This document shows, piece after piece, positions 1-8,512 of a stretch of 64,000 nucleotides of DNA. The position numbers and the translations under genes are program-made. Each line of letters begins with the position of its first letter. The first letter of the stretch is position 1. Origin of the DNA: Sphaerospermopsis sp. SIO1G1 (GTDB taxonomy: Bacteria; Cyanobacteriota; Cyanobacteriia; Cyanobacteriales; Nostocaceae); assembly GCA_010672785.1 (NCBI GenBank), contig JAAHFX010000002.1:62001-126000 (forward strand), written 5' to 3'. The notes beneath the pieces were generated by a model that saw only the letters and a program-made list of their open reading frames with translations, searched no databases and was not told where the DNA came from.

Positions 1-912
1 AAGTTTTGTATCAGAACCATTGACTTGAATTGTGCCATCAGAATTAGCGGTTAAGTCTGTATTCCCAACTGTTAGCAATTCCGGTAGAGATGCAACAGAT
101 AAAACTGGACTATTTGGTTGATTTTGGTTTGAAAAAGGCTGAATTTCTAAGCTGAGTAAATTTCCTGGTTGACTTAACCGGACTAAATTTTCTCCTGGTA
201 CAGATGTCACAGTAATTTGTCCACTTGGTGCGGAAAGTTGGCCAGTGTTAGCAATTGTACCACCTAAAAAGTTTAAACTTTGTCCTGTACCAACTTCTAA
301 GTTACCACTATTGATAATTGCGCCTTGTTGGTTCATAGTAAAGGCAAAACTACTAGGGTTTCCCACTAACACACTGTAGTCATTTGTACCAAAAGCATTT
401 AACCAATTTTCGCCAAACCCAATTCCGTTAGCAGTGGTAGCAGTGAAAGCAGCAGGTACATTTAAACTAGCATTGTTGCCAAAAATAAAACCCGCAGGAT
501 TCATTAAGTAAAGGTTAGCATTGCTACCTGTAACCTGGAGTAACCCATTAATAATAGATACATCTCCACCAGTGATTCTACCAAGGATATTTTGAATGTT
601 GGGTTGGGAGAGAAAATTGGCTATTTGTCCTTCAGATAAACCAAATTCTTGGAAACTGTGAAATAGATTATTCCCCGCTGTTGTTCCCCCATTGATGTTA
701 ATTAAATTACCATTAGTATTAACATTTGTTCCTGTGTCATGATTGGGTACTATTTGCTGTGCAGAGGCTATATCTGTGGTAATTACTCCTAGTAGGGGGA
801 TAATGTAAGGTATGAACCGTAAAAATACTGATTTACTGACATTTTCAGGTAAATGATCAGAGTTTCCCGCAAAGGAAGAAATCAAGGAATTTAGGGTTTT
901 GTTTAAGTACAT
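1..912 (-). CDS. Filamentous haemagglutinin-type TpsA exoprotein, N-terminal part (runs off the window)
   Basis: Reading the minus strand from the ATG at 912 gives 304 open codons to the window edge, so the gene is partial at its 3' end. The first ~50 residues form a long signal peptide ending in Ala-Ser-Ala before QQIVPN. A typical TPS secretion domain follows: HSFQEFGL near residue 80, a run of beta-helix-like short strands, and NPAGFIFG, a variant of the family's NPNG/NPxG signature. TpsA proteins are exported to the surface by a dedicated TpsB pore, and a TpsB gene lies divergently at 1673. The cargo's role (adhesin, contact-dependent toxin or other) cannot be seen because the C-terminus is missing. 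Confidence 0.88.
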   Translation of the reverse strand, partial: MYLNKTLNSLISSFAGNSDHLPENVSKSVFLRFIPYIIPLLGVITTDIASAQQIVPNHDTGTNVNTNGNLININGGTTAGNNLFHSFQEFGLSEGQIANFLSQPNIQNILGRITGGDVSIINGLLQVTGSNANLYLMNPAGFIFGNNASLNVPAAFTATTANGIGFGENWLNAFGTNDYSVLVGNPSSFAFTMNQQGAIINSGNLEVGTGQSLNFLGGTIANTGQLSAPSGQITVTSVPGENLVRLSQPGNLLSLEIQPFSNQNQPNSPVLSVASLPELLTVGNTDLTANSDGTIQVNGSDTKL

Positions 913-1109
913 AAAAACTTTTTTAATCTTTTGATTTAACTATACTGTTTGTTTTTGCGTATCCGTAAGCAATTGTAAGTATTTTTTAGGAAAATATGTG
1001 TAAAACCATCATCCCACATTAATATTTCTAAATATTGACAGTTTTACTGAATAAGGCTAGCGATCGCACTTTCAAGCTCATTTTCTCGATAGTTTCGATT
1101 GTAATTAAT

Positions 1110-1191
1110 AGACATCTGGTGAAAATTAAATTTGCATGACGTGAAACCCTTGTAGAGACGTTGCATGCAACGTCTTTTTCACCAGATGTCT
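1110..1191. repeat. 82-bp nested hairpin repeat
   Basis: The outer arms AGACATCTGGTGAAAA (1110-1125) and TTTTCACCAGATGTCT (1176-1191) are exact inverted repeats. Inside lies a perfect 20-bp palindrome at 1156-1175 centred on TGCA. The two-level symmetry suggests a MITE-like element or an RNA hairpin. Confidence 0.75.
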
Positions 1192-1485
1192 AATGATGAT
1201 AACGGATATCAGTGGTAACATCGAGATTTACTTTCAGGTTTTGCGCTGATGACAATATAATGCTAGAAATATCACGGAGGTGCAACCCAAGTGCGACAGC
1301 TTGCAGATGACAGTAGTCAGATTCTAGCTATAAACACACATTGTTTATACCCTTACTTAATAAATGCCTGTGTTAAATCAATTTAACACTTCGTAAACAA
1401 ACACAAATATTCGTAATTCTTATCTGTTCCCTACTAAAAGTATCCTCTCCCAAATATATAATTTATTTTGCATGACTACTTTAGG

Positions 1486-1593
1486 AATTACGCAAAAACT
1501 CTCCCAAACCCTCTTATTTTCGTGTTCTATCCCTTCGGGAAGCTCCGCTAACGCGTCTTTCATGGTTCATTTTTCCGTTACTTTTACGTAAGT
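1486..1593 (+). repeat. Small inverted-repeat element, copy A
   Basis: It has degenerate ends AATTACGCA and TACGTAAGT. The core carries CCAAACCCTCTTATTTTCGT and CATGGTTCATTTTTCCGT, shared with copies at 35469-35551, 38326-38411 and 62537-62622. This copy is longer because it contains an extra hairpin around CCTTCGGGAAGCTCCGC (about 1532-1550). Confidence 0.7.
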
Positions 1594-1672
1594 GCTACTT
1601 ATTTTAAATGATTTTTACTGACCTGTAAAATTTGTTTTGTGAACACATTCTACTAACTAATAAAAATGAATT

Positions 1673-3406
1673 ATGCTAAAAAATCATAGTTTTAAATTCC
1701 AATATCTTTCACTTTTAATTTATGTCATATCAATATTAATTATTAGTGCTAATAAAGTGCAAGCTAATGATGAAAAGGTTAGATTTAATAATCTCAATCA
1801 AGAGCCATTAATTGAATCAGAAATCAATCACTCTAGCTTATATGGTGATAAAAATAAAGATATAATTACCCAAACTGAAAATAATCAACCTCAGTCTATT
1901 TTTGTCAGAGAAATTAAAGTCTTGGGAAGTACAGTTTTTAGTAACAACCAACTACAACAAACAGTTCAATCATTTACAAATCAAGAACTAACCCCTGAAG
2001 AAATCAGAAAAGCTGCGGATGCAATTACCCAACTGTACCTGAATGAAAATTATCTTAACTCCAGAGCTATTCCTGTTACTCAAACAGCAGAAAATACTAA
2101 AAATGGAATTGTCGAAATTCAAATTATTGAAGGAAGTTTAGCAGAAATCCAAATTATTGGCACAAGGAAATTAAGCCAAAATTATATTAGAAACAGAATT
2201 CAACTAGGTGCAAGTGTTCCTCTAAATGCGATTAAATTAGAGAAAAAATTAAGACTTCTGAGAGTTGATCCACTGATAGATAATGTTGAAGCTAGTTTAC
2301 GTCCATCGGGAAACATTGGACAAAGTATTTTAGTAGTTAGAGTTAAAGAAGCAAAATCTTTTCAAGTAGATTTAAGTGCCGATAACTATTTACATCCTAG
2401 CATTGGCGCAGAAAAATTAGGAATTCAATTAGCAGAAAAAAACTTAACCGGAATAGGTGACGAATTAGCATTAGCTTACTATCGTTCCGTCACAGGTGGT
2501 GCAAATATTTTTGATTTTAGTTATCAAATTCCCGTCAATGCAATGGATGGAAAAGTAAAAATTAGATTTGCACCCAGTAACAGTGAAATCACATCAGGAG
2601 AATTTAAAGACTTAGGAATTAAAGCAGAAAGCGAACTATATGAAATTAACTATCGTCAACCTTTAGTCAGAACACCAAGAGAAGAATTAGCGTTATCATT
2701 AGGTTTTATCCATCAAAATGGACAAACATTTTTAAACTTTGATCAACCTTTTCCCTTTGCAGTCGGAACAGATCCCGATGGTGTCAGTCGTACCAGTGTA
2801 ATTCAATTTGCACAGGACTATGTAAAAAGAGATAGTCAAGGTGCTTGGTCATTGCGATCGCAATTAAATTTTGGTGTAGGATTATTAGATGCCACAATTA
2901 ACAATGAACCAACACCTGATAGTCGTTTCTTTAGTTGGTTAGGTCAAATTCAAAGAGTACAAAAACTTAACGAAGATCACCTATTAATTTTGCAAGCAGA
3001 CTTACAACTTACCCCCGATAGTCTCCTCCCTTCCCAACAATTTATTATTGGTGGTGGCCAGTCAATTCGAGGGTATAGACAAAATGCCCGTTCCGGCGAC
3101 AATGGATTTAGAATAGCAATAGAAGATAGAATCACTGTTCACAGAAATGTCGCAGGATTACCTGTAATTCAAGTTATCCCATTCACAAATATCGGTACAG
3201 TTTGGAATAAATCTGGCAACCCCAACACTTTACAAGATCAAACATTTTTAGCCAGTGCCGGATTAGGACTATTATGGTATCAAGCTTTAGGAATAGATAA
3301 TTTAACAATGCGACTTGATTATGGTATTCCCTTTGTTGAATTAGATGATAAAGGAAATAATGCTCAAGATGAAGGTTTCTATTTTAGTCTTCGTTATCAA
3401 CCATAA
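1673..3406 (+). CDS. TpsB outer-membrane transporter (ShlB/FhaC/HecB family)
   Basis: A 577-residue pore for two-partner secretion that should recognise the TPS domain of the divergent TpsA (1-912) and carry it across the outer membrane. Residues 1-31 form a signal peptide ending KVQA. Two POTRA-type domains span roughly residues 75-230 (FVREIKVLGSTVFSNNQL; IEGSLAEIQIIGTRKLS). The rest is a 16-strand-type barrel with a conserved loop motif SIRGYR near residue 466 (the family VRGY lid-lock motif). The ATG at 1673 is preferred because it begins a clean signal peptide. Length fits the family. The substrate is inferred from context only. Confidence 0.92.
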   Translation: MLKNHSFKFQYLSLLIYVISILIISANKVQANDEKVRFNNLNQEPLIESEINHSSLYGDKNKDIITQTENNQPQSIFVREIKVLGSTVFSNNQLQQTVQSFTNQELTPEEIRKAADAITQLYLNENYLNSRAIPVTQTAENTKNGIVEIQIIEGSLAEIQIIGTRKLSQNYIRNRIQLGASVPLNAIKLEKKLRLLRVDPLIDNVEASLRPSGNIGQSILVVRVKEAKSFQVDLSADNYLHPSIGAEKLGIQLAEKNLTGIGDELALAYYRSVTGGANIFDFSYQIPVNAMDGKVKIRFAPSNSEITSGEFKDLGIKAESELYEINYRQPLVRTPREELALSLGFIHQNGQTFLNFDQPFPFAVGTDPDGVSRTSVIQFAQDYVKRDSQGAWSLRSQLNFGVGLLDATINNEPTPDSRFFSWLGQIQRVQKLNEDHLLILQADLQLTPDSLLPSQQFIIGGGQSIRGYRQNARSGDNGFRIAIEDRITVHRNVAGLPVIQVIPFTNIGTVWNKSGNPNTLQDQTFLASAGLGLLWYQALGIDNLTMRLDYGIPFVELDDKGNNAQDEGFYFSLRYQP

Positions 3407-3518
3407 TTGAGGGTTTGGGAAGAAAGTCTTCTCCTGGAAATAGGGAACAGGGAACAGAGAATAGCTTCAAAAGTTGGGTAGTAAAGATTCTTCCTTTCAG
3501 TAGGAATTAAATTAGGAA

Positions 3519-3914
3519 TTAGGCAAAATATAGCTGTAGTCAGGTTGTTTAGGACATTAGATCGCCTTTAATTGTCAACATTGGTAAGGGTAAAGCGCAG
3601 TGCTAAACCCCTACAAATTTATAATTTTTATGCCCTAATCTTGGTGACTGTAGCTATATCTCTCAAACCCTCTTACCTTCGTTTCCTTTGCGTCCTTCGT
3701 GGTTCATTATTCCATATTAGGAAAAATATAGCTGTAGTCAGGTTGTTTAGGACATTAGATCGCCTTTAATTGTCAAGACTGGTAAGGGTAAAGCGCAGTG
3801 CTAAACCCCTACAAATTTATGATTTTTATGCCCTAATCTTGGTGACTGTAGCTATATCTCTCAAACCCTCTTACCTTCGTTTCCTTTGCGTCCTTCGTGG
3901 TTCATTATTCCATA
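3519..3914. repeat. 198-bp direct tandem duplication
   Basis: Two nearly identical 198-bp units lie head to tail (TAGCTGTAGTCAGG begins at 3531 and again at 3729). Each contains GCAGTGCTAAACCCCTAC, found elsewhere at 37806-37820, and the core of the small inverted-repeat family (CTCAAACCCTCTTACCTTCG). Because 198 is a multiple of three, each unit carries a similar short ORF (3572-3769 and 3770-3958). The near-identity suggests a recent duplication or selection for copy number. Confidence 0.9.
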
Positions 3915-3954
3915 TAACTAGAGAATGCTGTAATCTAAACTTTAAACGTGCAAA

Positions 3955-4824
3955 TTAATAAAACCACATCAGTACCAATCCTGTCATAAACACACAGAGA
4001 ACCCCAGTTAAACCAGCTAGGGGTTTTTTGTTTTTACCTGTCACCCATTCAGAGACTTTACCTGTATAAGTGATTAACTCTGCTGTATCTATAGTAGCGA
4101 TCGCCCATATCCAACCTGCATGAAGTCCCCAAGCTATACCTAAATGATGACTATCCGCTAACCTAGCTACCACTAAAATCATTCCCATTAACCATAAACC
4201 AGGTAGTTGGGGTATAGTTTCTTTCTGTTCCCAAACTAAATGGAGTATGGCAAATATCAAACTAGAGATTATTGCTGCTAACCAAAATGGGTAATCTTTT
4301 TCTAAGGTAGTGAATAAAAAACCTCGAAAAACTAACTCTTCTATCGCTCCAACAAATAGTGCTATCAGAGAAATTGGTAGCAAAATACTGGGAATTGCTT
4401 TCAGTTTGGAGGTTTCTAGATAGCACCAACCTAACCAAAGTTGGCCAGCAAATACTATCACTAGCCCCAAAAGACCTAAGCTTAAACCTATCAGCAGAGA
4501 AATCAAAATAGAAAAACTACTGACTAAACCATCATCTGCAAAAGTCCCAAATCCTAACCAATGAAATATCCAAATTACTAGAGGGGCTAATAAATAAAGA
4601 GAAACTAATAAAGGTATCTTTTGCTCAGATTGTAAAGATTCACCATTCTGAAATTTTAATATTGAACTAGATATGACAGCAATAGGCAACCAAAAGATTG
4701 CCCACACTAGGAAAAAAAATAGCACCACAATCACTACTGGCGAGTTTTTCAATAACGCCAGTAATGTATTGACAGATGGCTCTAGAAGTGAAACAGAAAA
4801 GGATAGAAAAGTCACGATAGACAA
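3955..4824 (-). CDS. CPBP (Abi/CAAX-type) intramembrane glutamic protease
   Basis: A 289-residue protein with about eight hydrophobic segments. It carries the CPBP catalytic signature: EELVFRGFL (Glu162, Glu163, Arg167), then FAILHL (His195) and GLHAGW (His235). The family cleaves or processes substrates within the membrane, and bacterial members are linked to peptide maturation and bacteriocin immunity. No substrate is suggested by neighbours: the next gene is a regulator and the other side is repeats. The open frame begins with TTG (4824) or GTG (4815), with no early ATG, so the start is uncertain. Confidence 0.85.
   Translation of the reverse strand: MSIVTFLSFSVSLLEPSVNTLLALLKNSPVVIVVLFFFLVWAIFWLPIAVISSSILKFQNGESLQSEQKIPLLVSLYLLAPLVIWIFHWLGFGTFADDGLVSSFSILISLLIGLSLGLLGLVIVFAGQLWLGWCYLETSKLKAIPSILLPISLIALFVGAIEELVFRGFLFTTLEKDYPFWLAAIISSLIFAILHLVWEQKETIPQLPGLWLMGMILVVARLADSHHLGIAWGLHAGWIWAIATIDTAELITYTGKVSEWVTGKNKKPLAGLTGVLCVFMTGLVLMWFY
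4000..4029 (+). terminator. Possible weak rho-independent terminator inside the convergent gene end
   Basis: AACCCC at 4000-4005 can pair with GGGGTT at 4020-4025, and a T-run follows on the plus strand. It could stop transcription arriving from the tpsB side. It lies inside the 3' coding end of the CPBP gene, so it may be coincidence. Confidence 0.3.
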
Positions 4825-5010
4825 GTCAACAAAACCGGATAGTTTAGTAATCTTCCCAAACCCTACCAGAATTTGTTGCTAATCGCGTAGAATCTCAAAT
4901 CTTATTTTGTATTATCAGCAAAACCTCAAACTACAAAAAGCCTATTTGTAGTAGTAGGGACAAGTCCATAGAAACTTATTGAACAACTTACCCCTACTTT
5001 CTAGAGAAAT

Positions 5011-5448
5011 TTATTCCTCGTCATTTTCTAAATCAGATTCATCTGCATCAACAGCAGTTAGTTTTTTGTCACTTTCACCCAATTGAATTAAGTGAATATG
5101 CTTGTAACCGAGTCTGATTTCAAATTCATCACCTGGTTTTAAACCCATTGCTTTTGTATAGGTAGCACCAATAACAATCTGATGATTTTGATGAACACTG
5201 ACTCTATATGTCGGTTCACGGCCACGTCCATCTTTAGGTGATTCTGGACTTAGAGGAATACCTCTAGCTGCTAACAAAGCATCATAAAAATCAGTGAGAT
5301 TAACACGAACTTGTCCATTCTTAGTAATTGAGTAATAGCCACACTGTTTAGCTCTTTCTCGACGTGGTAAGCTGGAAAGCTCTTTTACTTTATTGAGCAG
5401 TGCTTTTCCCGTTAATAGTGGAAAGTCAATAGTTTCAGTTTCAGTCAT
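5011..5448 (-). CDS. cyAbrB family transcription regulator (CalA-like)
   Basis: A 145-residue member of the cyanobacterium-specific AbrB family. Members bind DNA and influence carbon/nitrogen balance, redox and heterocyst genes. Diagnostic features are LTGKALLNKVKEL at the N-terminus, LPRRERAKQCGYY, and the C-terminal DNA-binding segment KDGRGREPTYRV...IGATYTKAMGLKPGDEF, placed at the C-terminus as in cyAbrB. The tail is acidic (DADESDLENDEE). The ATG at 5448 is chosen over the TTG at 5457 because known members begin MTET. Which cyAbrB clade it belongs to is likely the CalA type but not proven. Confidence 0.92.
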   Translation of the reverse strand: MTETETIDFPLLTGKALLNKVKELSSLPRRERAKQCGYYSITKNGQVRVNLTDFYDALLAARGIPLSPESPKDGRGREPTYRVSVHQNHQIVIGATYTKAMGLKPGDEFEIRLGYKHIHLIQLGESDKKLTAVDADESDLENDEE

Positions 5449-6842
5449 GATGCTCAAAATTTCCTTAATTTTTTCAAGCTGAACAAGATGTAGCTTGATT
5501 TTCTGTTACTGGCTTTCTGGCCAATTTACAGAGCTACTAAATACTTGAGGGTGAGGGGTGAATTCCTGCATATAAGATCAAACCAGGTATCTTCATCTAT
5601 GGTTATCCATATCAATTGATAAACCCTGGTAAGCAAATAAATTTGCGCCACTTATCATATGGCACTCATAACCATCATTCGCCAATCAAAAGAGAAGAAT
5701 TTTATCTTTTGGCTATCTTTTGGCGTTGTAGTAGTGGGTTATTTTCAAGCAACCTTTACAAATTAGGTCAGTTCTACTCCACAAAAGTCGTAGATAGGAT
5801 AAATGGCAGGTTTTTCACTTTTTTACTGCTCCTTTATGGCTTTTGATTTATGGGCTTTCACCCATTATTCCCAGAAGAGAACAGCATAGTATTTTGTTGA
5901 TGGTCTTACAGACATATACTTAATTGTCTTGCCATAGAGACCTGGATTTTCATGTCTCGATCTTAGAAATCAACAAACTAGTACCTATTGCACTGAGACG
6001 GCCTTTGGTACTGGTTTTGTGAATTTCTAATTTCATATTAAATACTATCATGGAATAATAATAGCAAAGTATTTGTTGAATTTAAAATACAATTAAAAAA
6101 TAATTTTTTTCTTATCACTGAAAATAGACAGGGAAAAAGCCAGGTCGAATTTCCTCTGCTAAAAAGCCCACTAACTCTTACTCTTTGACTTTTGACTTTT
6201 AACTTTTGACTTCCCCACAGCGGTGCTAGAGTCTCTAGTTTGATAAAAATTTATATAAATGAGGCCAGAAGTTACGAGGAAATGACTTAAAATTAGGTTT
6301 CTTGATGGAAATAAACAAAAAATCTGGAAACTTTTTACTCATTTGATTGGCAGAATCGAAAATATCTGAGATAATTTGCCATGTTTACAGAGCAGAAGAA
6401 GTAATCTACCACATTTACTAGGGCTTAATAACTCCTCCCGAAATTTAACACTTCTATATATTTAAGAAATTTTTACGGCGCTATTGCTTGAAGAAGGTTT
6501 ACAAATATCAAAACCAAAAATGAATTTGAGCCTGATCGAAGACGAGAAAATCACATAATTCTCAGCCAGATCGGTTATTTGTCAACCCAGAAAATAGGTA
6601 AATCCTAGAATCATAAGTACGCTTACAAATGAGTTTGCTAACGCTGACAAAGTAAATACCACAGAAAATAATCATCATCTTTTCCAGGCCTTCTCGTCTG
6701 GCAAAGATAGATAAATTTCACTAATTGCAAATCTAGGACTAGAATTTTAATGGTCACAAAGGAACTAGAATTATTAGTACCTCCAGTGTGAGTTCAGGAA
6801 ACCTGGCTCAACTAAAGCAGTTTTATAATTTGGTTAGTAATA
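5449..6842. other. Long gene-free interval upstream of cyAbrB and the SdhB-type gene
   Basis: About 1.39 kb between two divergent genes. I find no ORF with protein-like composition. A 76-codon frame at 5616-5846 has no recognisable motif. The interval holds one copy of a TTTTGACTT-rich repeat (6158-6230) and otherwise unique, strongly AT-rich sequence. It is long enough for extended promoters or an unrecognised small RNA. Confidence 0.5.
6158..6230 (+). repeat. TTTTGACTT-rich interspersed repeat, copy 1
   Basis: It contains ACTAACTCTTACTC, then several TTTTGACTT units, then CTTCC and CGGTGCTAG. It matches copies at 45631-45697 and, inverted, at 57639-57720. Confidence 0.65.
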
Positions 6843-7841
6843 ATGGAAGTTAATTTTAAGATTATTCGGCAGCAACAAAATTCTACACCTATAGTTCAAA
6901 CTTATCCCTTACAGGTAGAACCAGAAAACACAATCCTGGATTCTCTCAATCGAATCAAATGGGAACAAGATGGAACTTTAGCATTCAGGAAAAATTGCCG
7001 CAACACCATTTGTGGTAGTTGTTCAATGCGAATTAATGGACGTTCAGCTTTAGCTTGCAAGGAAAATGTAGGTAGTGAACTAACCAGATTAGAAAAAATA
7101 TCTTCGCCAAACACAAATCATACCACTCCAGAAATTACAATTGCCCCTTTAGGGAATATGCCAGTAATTAAGGATTTGGTCGTGGATATGAGCAGTTTTT
7201 GGGATAATTTAGAAGCAGTTGCACCTTATGTGAGTACAGCAGGCCGAAAAATACCAGAAAGAGAATTTCTACAAACCCCACAAGAAAGATCACTTCTAGA
7301 TCAAACTGGTAATTGTATTCTGTGCGGTGCGTGTTATTCAGAATGTAACGCCCGCGAAATAAATCCTAATTTTGTCGGCCCTCATGCTTTGGCAAAAGCA
7401 TACCGGATGACAGCAGATTCTCGTGACAGTGATACAGAAAATCGTCTAGATCAATACAACCAAGATACTCAAGGAGTTTGGGGTTGTACACGTTGTTTAT
7501 ACTGCGACTCAGTATGTCCGATGGAAGTAGCACCCCTAGAACAAATTACCAAAATTAAACAGGAGATTCTCGATCGCAAACAAGCAAGTGAGAGTCGTTC
7601 AATTCGTCACCGCAAAGTTTTAATTGACTTAGTAAAAACAGGTGGTTGGATTGATGAGCGCCAATTTGGTATACAGGTAGTTAGTAATTATTTACGTGAT
7701 CTTACAGGATTAATGAGCATTGCTCCTCTAGGTTTAAGAATGCTCGTCCGGGGCAAATTTCCTCTTTCTTTTGAACCATCAGAAGGTACTCAGGAAGTAA
7801 GATCACTAATTGAATCAGTTCAACAATATGAGCAGAGTTAA
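6843..7841 (+). CDS. sdhB: Succinate dehydrogenase/fumarate reductase iron-sulfur subunit (SdhB-type)
   Basis: A 332-residue electron-transfer subunit that passes electrons from the flavoprotein to the quinone site. The [2Fe-2S] cysteines are C52, C57, C60 and C72 in NCRNTICGSC...LAC. A ferredoxin-like pair follows: C158, C161, C164, C168, then C215, C218, C221, C225. The second set is CxxCxxCxxxCP, one cysteine more than the classical CxxxxxCxxxCP that holds [3Fe-4S]. This predicts a second [4Fe-4S] cluster, as known for archaeal/cyanobacterial E-type succinate:quinone reductases. No flavoprotein or membrane-anchor gene lies beside it, so the complex is encoded at scattered loci. It is longer than most SdhB proteins because of a ~100-residue C-terminal extension. 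Confidence 0.88.
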   Translation: MEVNFKIIRQQQNSTPIVQTYPLQVEPENTILDSLNRIKWEQDGTLAFRKNCRNTICGSCSMRINGRSALACKENVGSELTRLEKISSPNTNHTTPEITIAPLGNMPVIKDLVVDMSSFWDNLEAVAPYVSTAGRKIPEREFLQTPQERSLLDQTGNCILCGACYSECNAREINPNFVGPHALAKAYRMTADSRDSDTENRLDQYNQDTQGVWGCTRCLYCDSVCPMEVAPLEQITKIKQEILDRKQASESRSIRHRKVLIDLVKTGGWIDERQFGIQVVSNYLRDLTGLMSIAPLGLRMLVRGKFPLSFEPSEGTQEVRSLIESVQQYEQS

Positions 7842-7861
7842 ACCTCACATACTGACTCTAA

Positions 7862-7975
7862 TTCGTAATGCTCCCTTCGGGAGAGCTTCGCTTACGTAAT
7901 GCCTCTTTCAGAGGAGCTTCGCTTACGTAATTCGTAATTACTACCCAATCACCAATCTCTATTCTCCCACTCTTC
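7862..7975. repeat. Composite hairpin/heptamer repeat block
   Basis: It holds hairpins CTCCCTTCGGGAG and CCTCTTTCAGAGG, each followed by AGCTTCGCTTACGTAAT, then ATTCGTAATT and CCCAATCACCAATC. The same composite occurs at 11017-11172 and, inverted, at 46204-46350. The first hairpin could also end sdhB transcription. Confidence 0.7.
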
Positions 7976-7990
7976 CACTCTCCCCCTCAA

Positions 7991-8512
7991 TCACCGAATC
8001 GGGATATTCAACTTTTGACCAAAACGGTTATAGAGGAGAATATCCCATTGCCCATTATTATTAAACTCAAAGGCAATCCTATTACCATCAGCGCTAATGG
8101 TAGGATTGCGAGTTTCAGCTTGTAAATTAGCAGTTAAATTTCTTAATTGTTGTGTTTCTCTGTCATAGAGAAAAATAGCAGATAATCCCTGACGACTAGC
8201 TACAAACACTATAAAACGACCATCTTCGCTCGCAGAAGGATAATCAGCGATACTATCAAAGGAATTTAAACCTGGTAAATCTATTAAACGTCTAGTTATA
8301 GAATCAAACATATATATATCTTGAGTACCGCGACGATTAGTAGTAAAAACAACATATCTGCCAGAAATTTGTGGATTTGACTCAGAGGCCAAACTATTAA
8401 GAGTTCGTCCAGCAGGATCAAAAGGATAATTTAATATACGTGGATAACCAAAACATCCAGTCAGTAAACTTGAACTTAAAAAGAAAAAAATTGCCAATTG
8501 GTAATTAGTCAT
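7991..8512 (-). CDS. Small TolB-like (PD40 beta-propeller) lipoprotein
   Basis: 173 residues from the ATG at 8512. A lipoprotein signal peptide with lipobox LLTGC is followed by propeller-blade repeats of the WD40-like/PD40 kind (NPQISGRYVVFTTNRRGTQD, YPSASEDGRFIVFVASRQG, NPTISADGNRIAFEFNNNG). About three blades are present, too few for a closed propeller, so it may dimerise or pair with its neighbour. The chosen start overlaps the stop of the upstream paralogue by 8 nt, suggesting translational coupling; an earlier in-frame ATG at 8548 would bury the signal peptide. The role is unknown: TolB-like propellers usually bind envelope proteins. Confidence 0.8.
   Translation of the reverse strand: MTNYQLAIFFFLSSSLLTGCFGYPRILNYPFDPAGRTLNSLASESNPQISGRYVVFTTNRRGTQDIYMFDSITRRLIDLPGLNSFDSIADYPSASEDGRFIVFVASRQGLSAIFLYDRETQQLRNLTANLQAETRNPTISADGNRIAFEFNNNGQWDILLYNRFGQKLNIPIR

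Larger units (their letters stand above)
913..1672. other. Gene-free region between tpsA and tpsB genes
   Basis: 760 bp without a convincing ORF. It holds the divergent promoters, a nested hairpin repeat (1110-1191), one copy of a small inverted-repeat element (1486-1593) and a HIP1 octamer near 1069. Only repeats are recognisable; no promoter motif is strong enough to call. Confidence 0.6.

Noticed and set aside
3572..3958. Two similar 62-65 codon frames
   Set aside because: They lie wholly in the 198-bp duplication and contain interspersed-repeat sequence; no start signal or protein-like motif.
5616..5846. 76-codon plus-strand frame in the long intergenic region
   Set aside because: No motif, odd composition and no ribosome-binding site; treated as chance.
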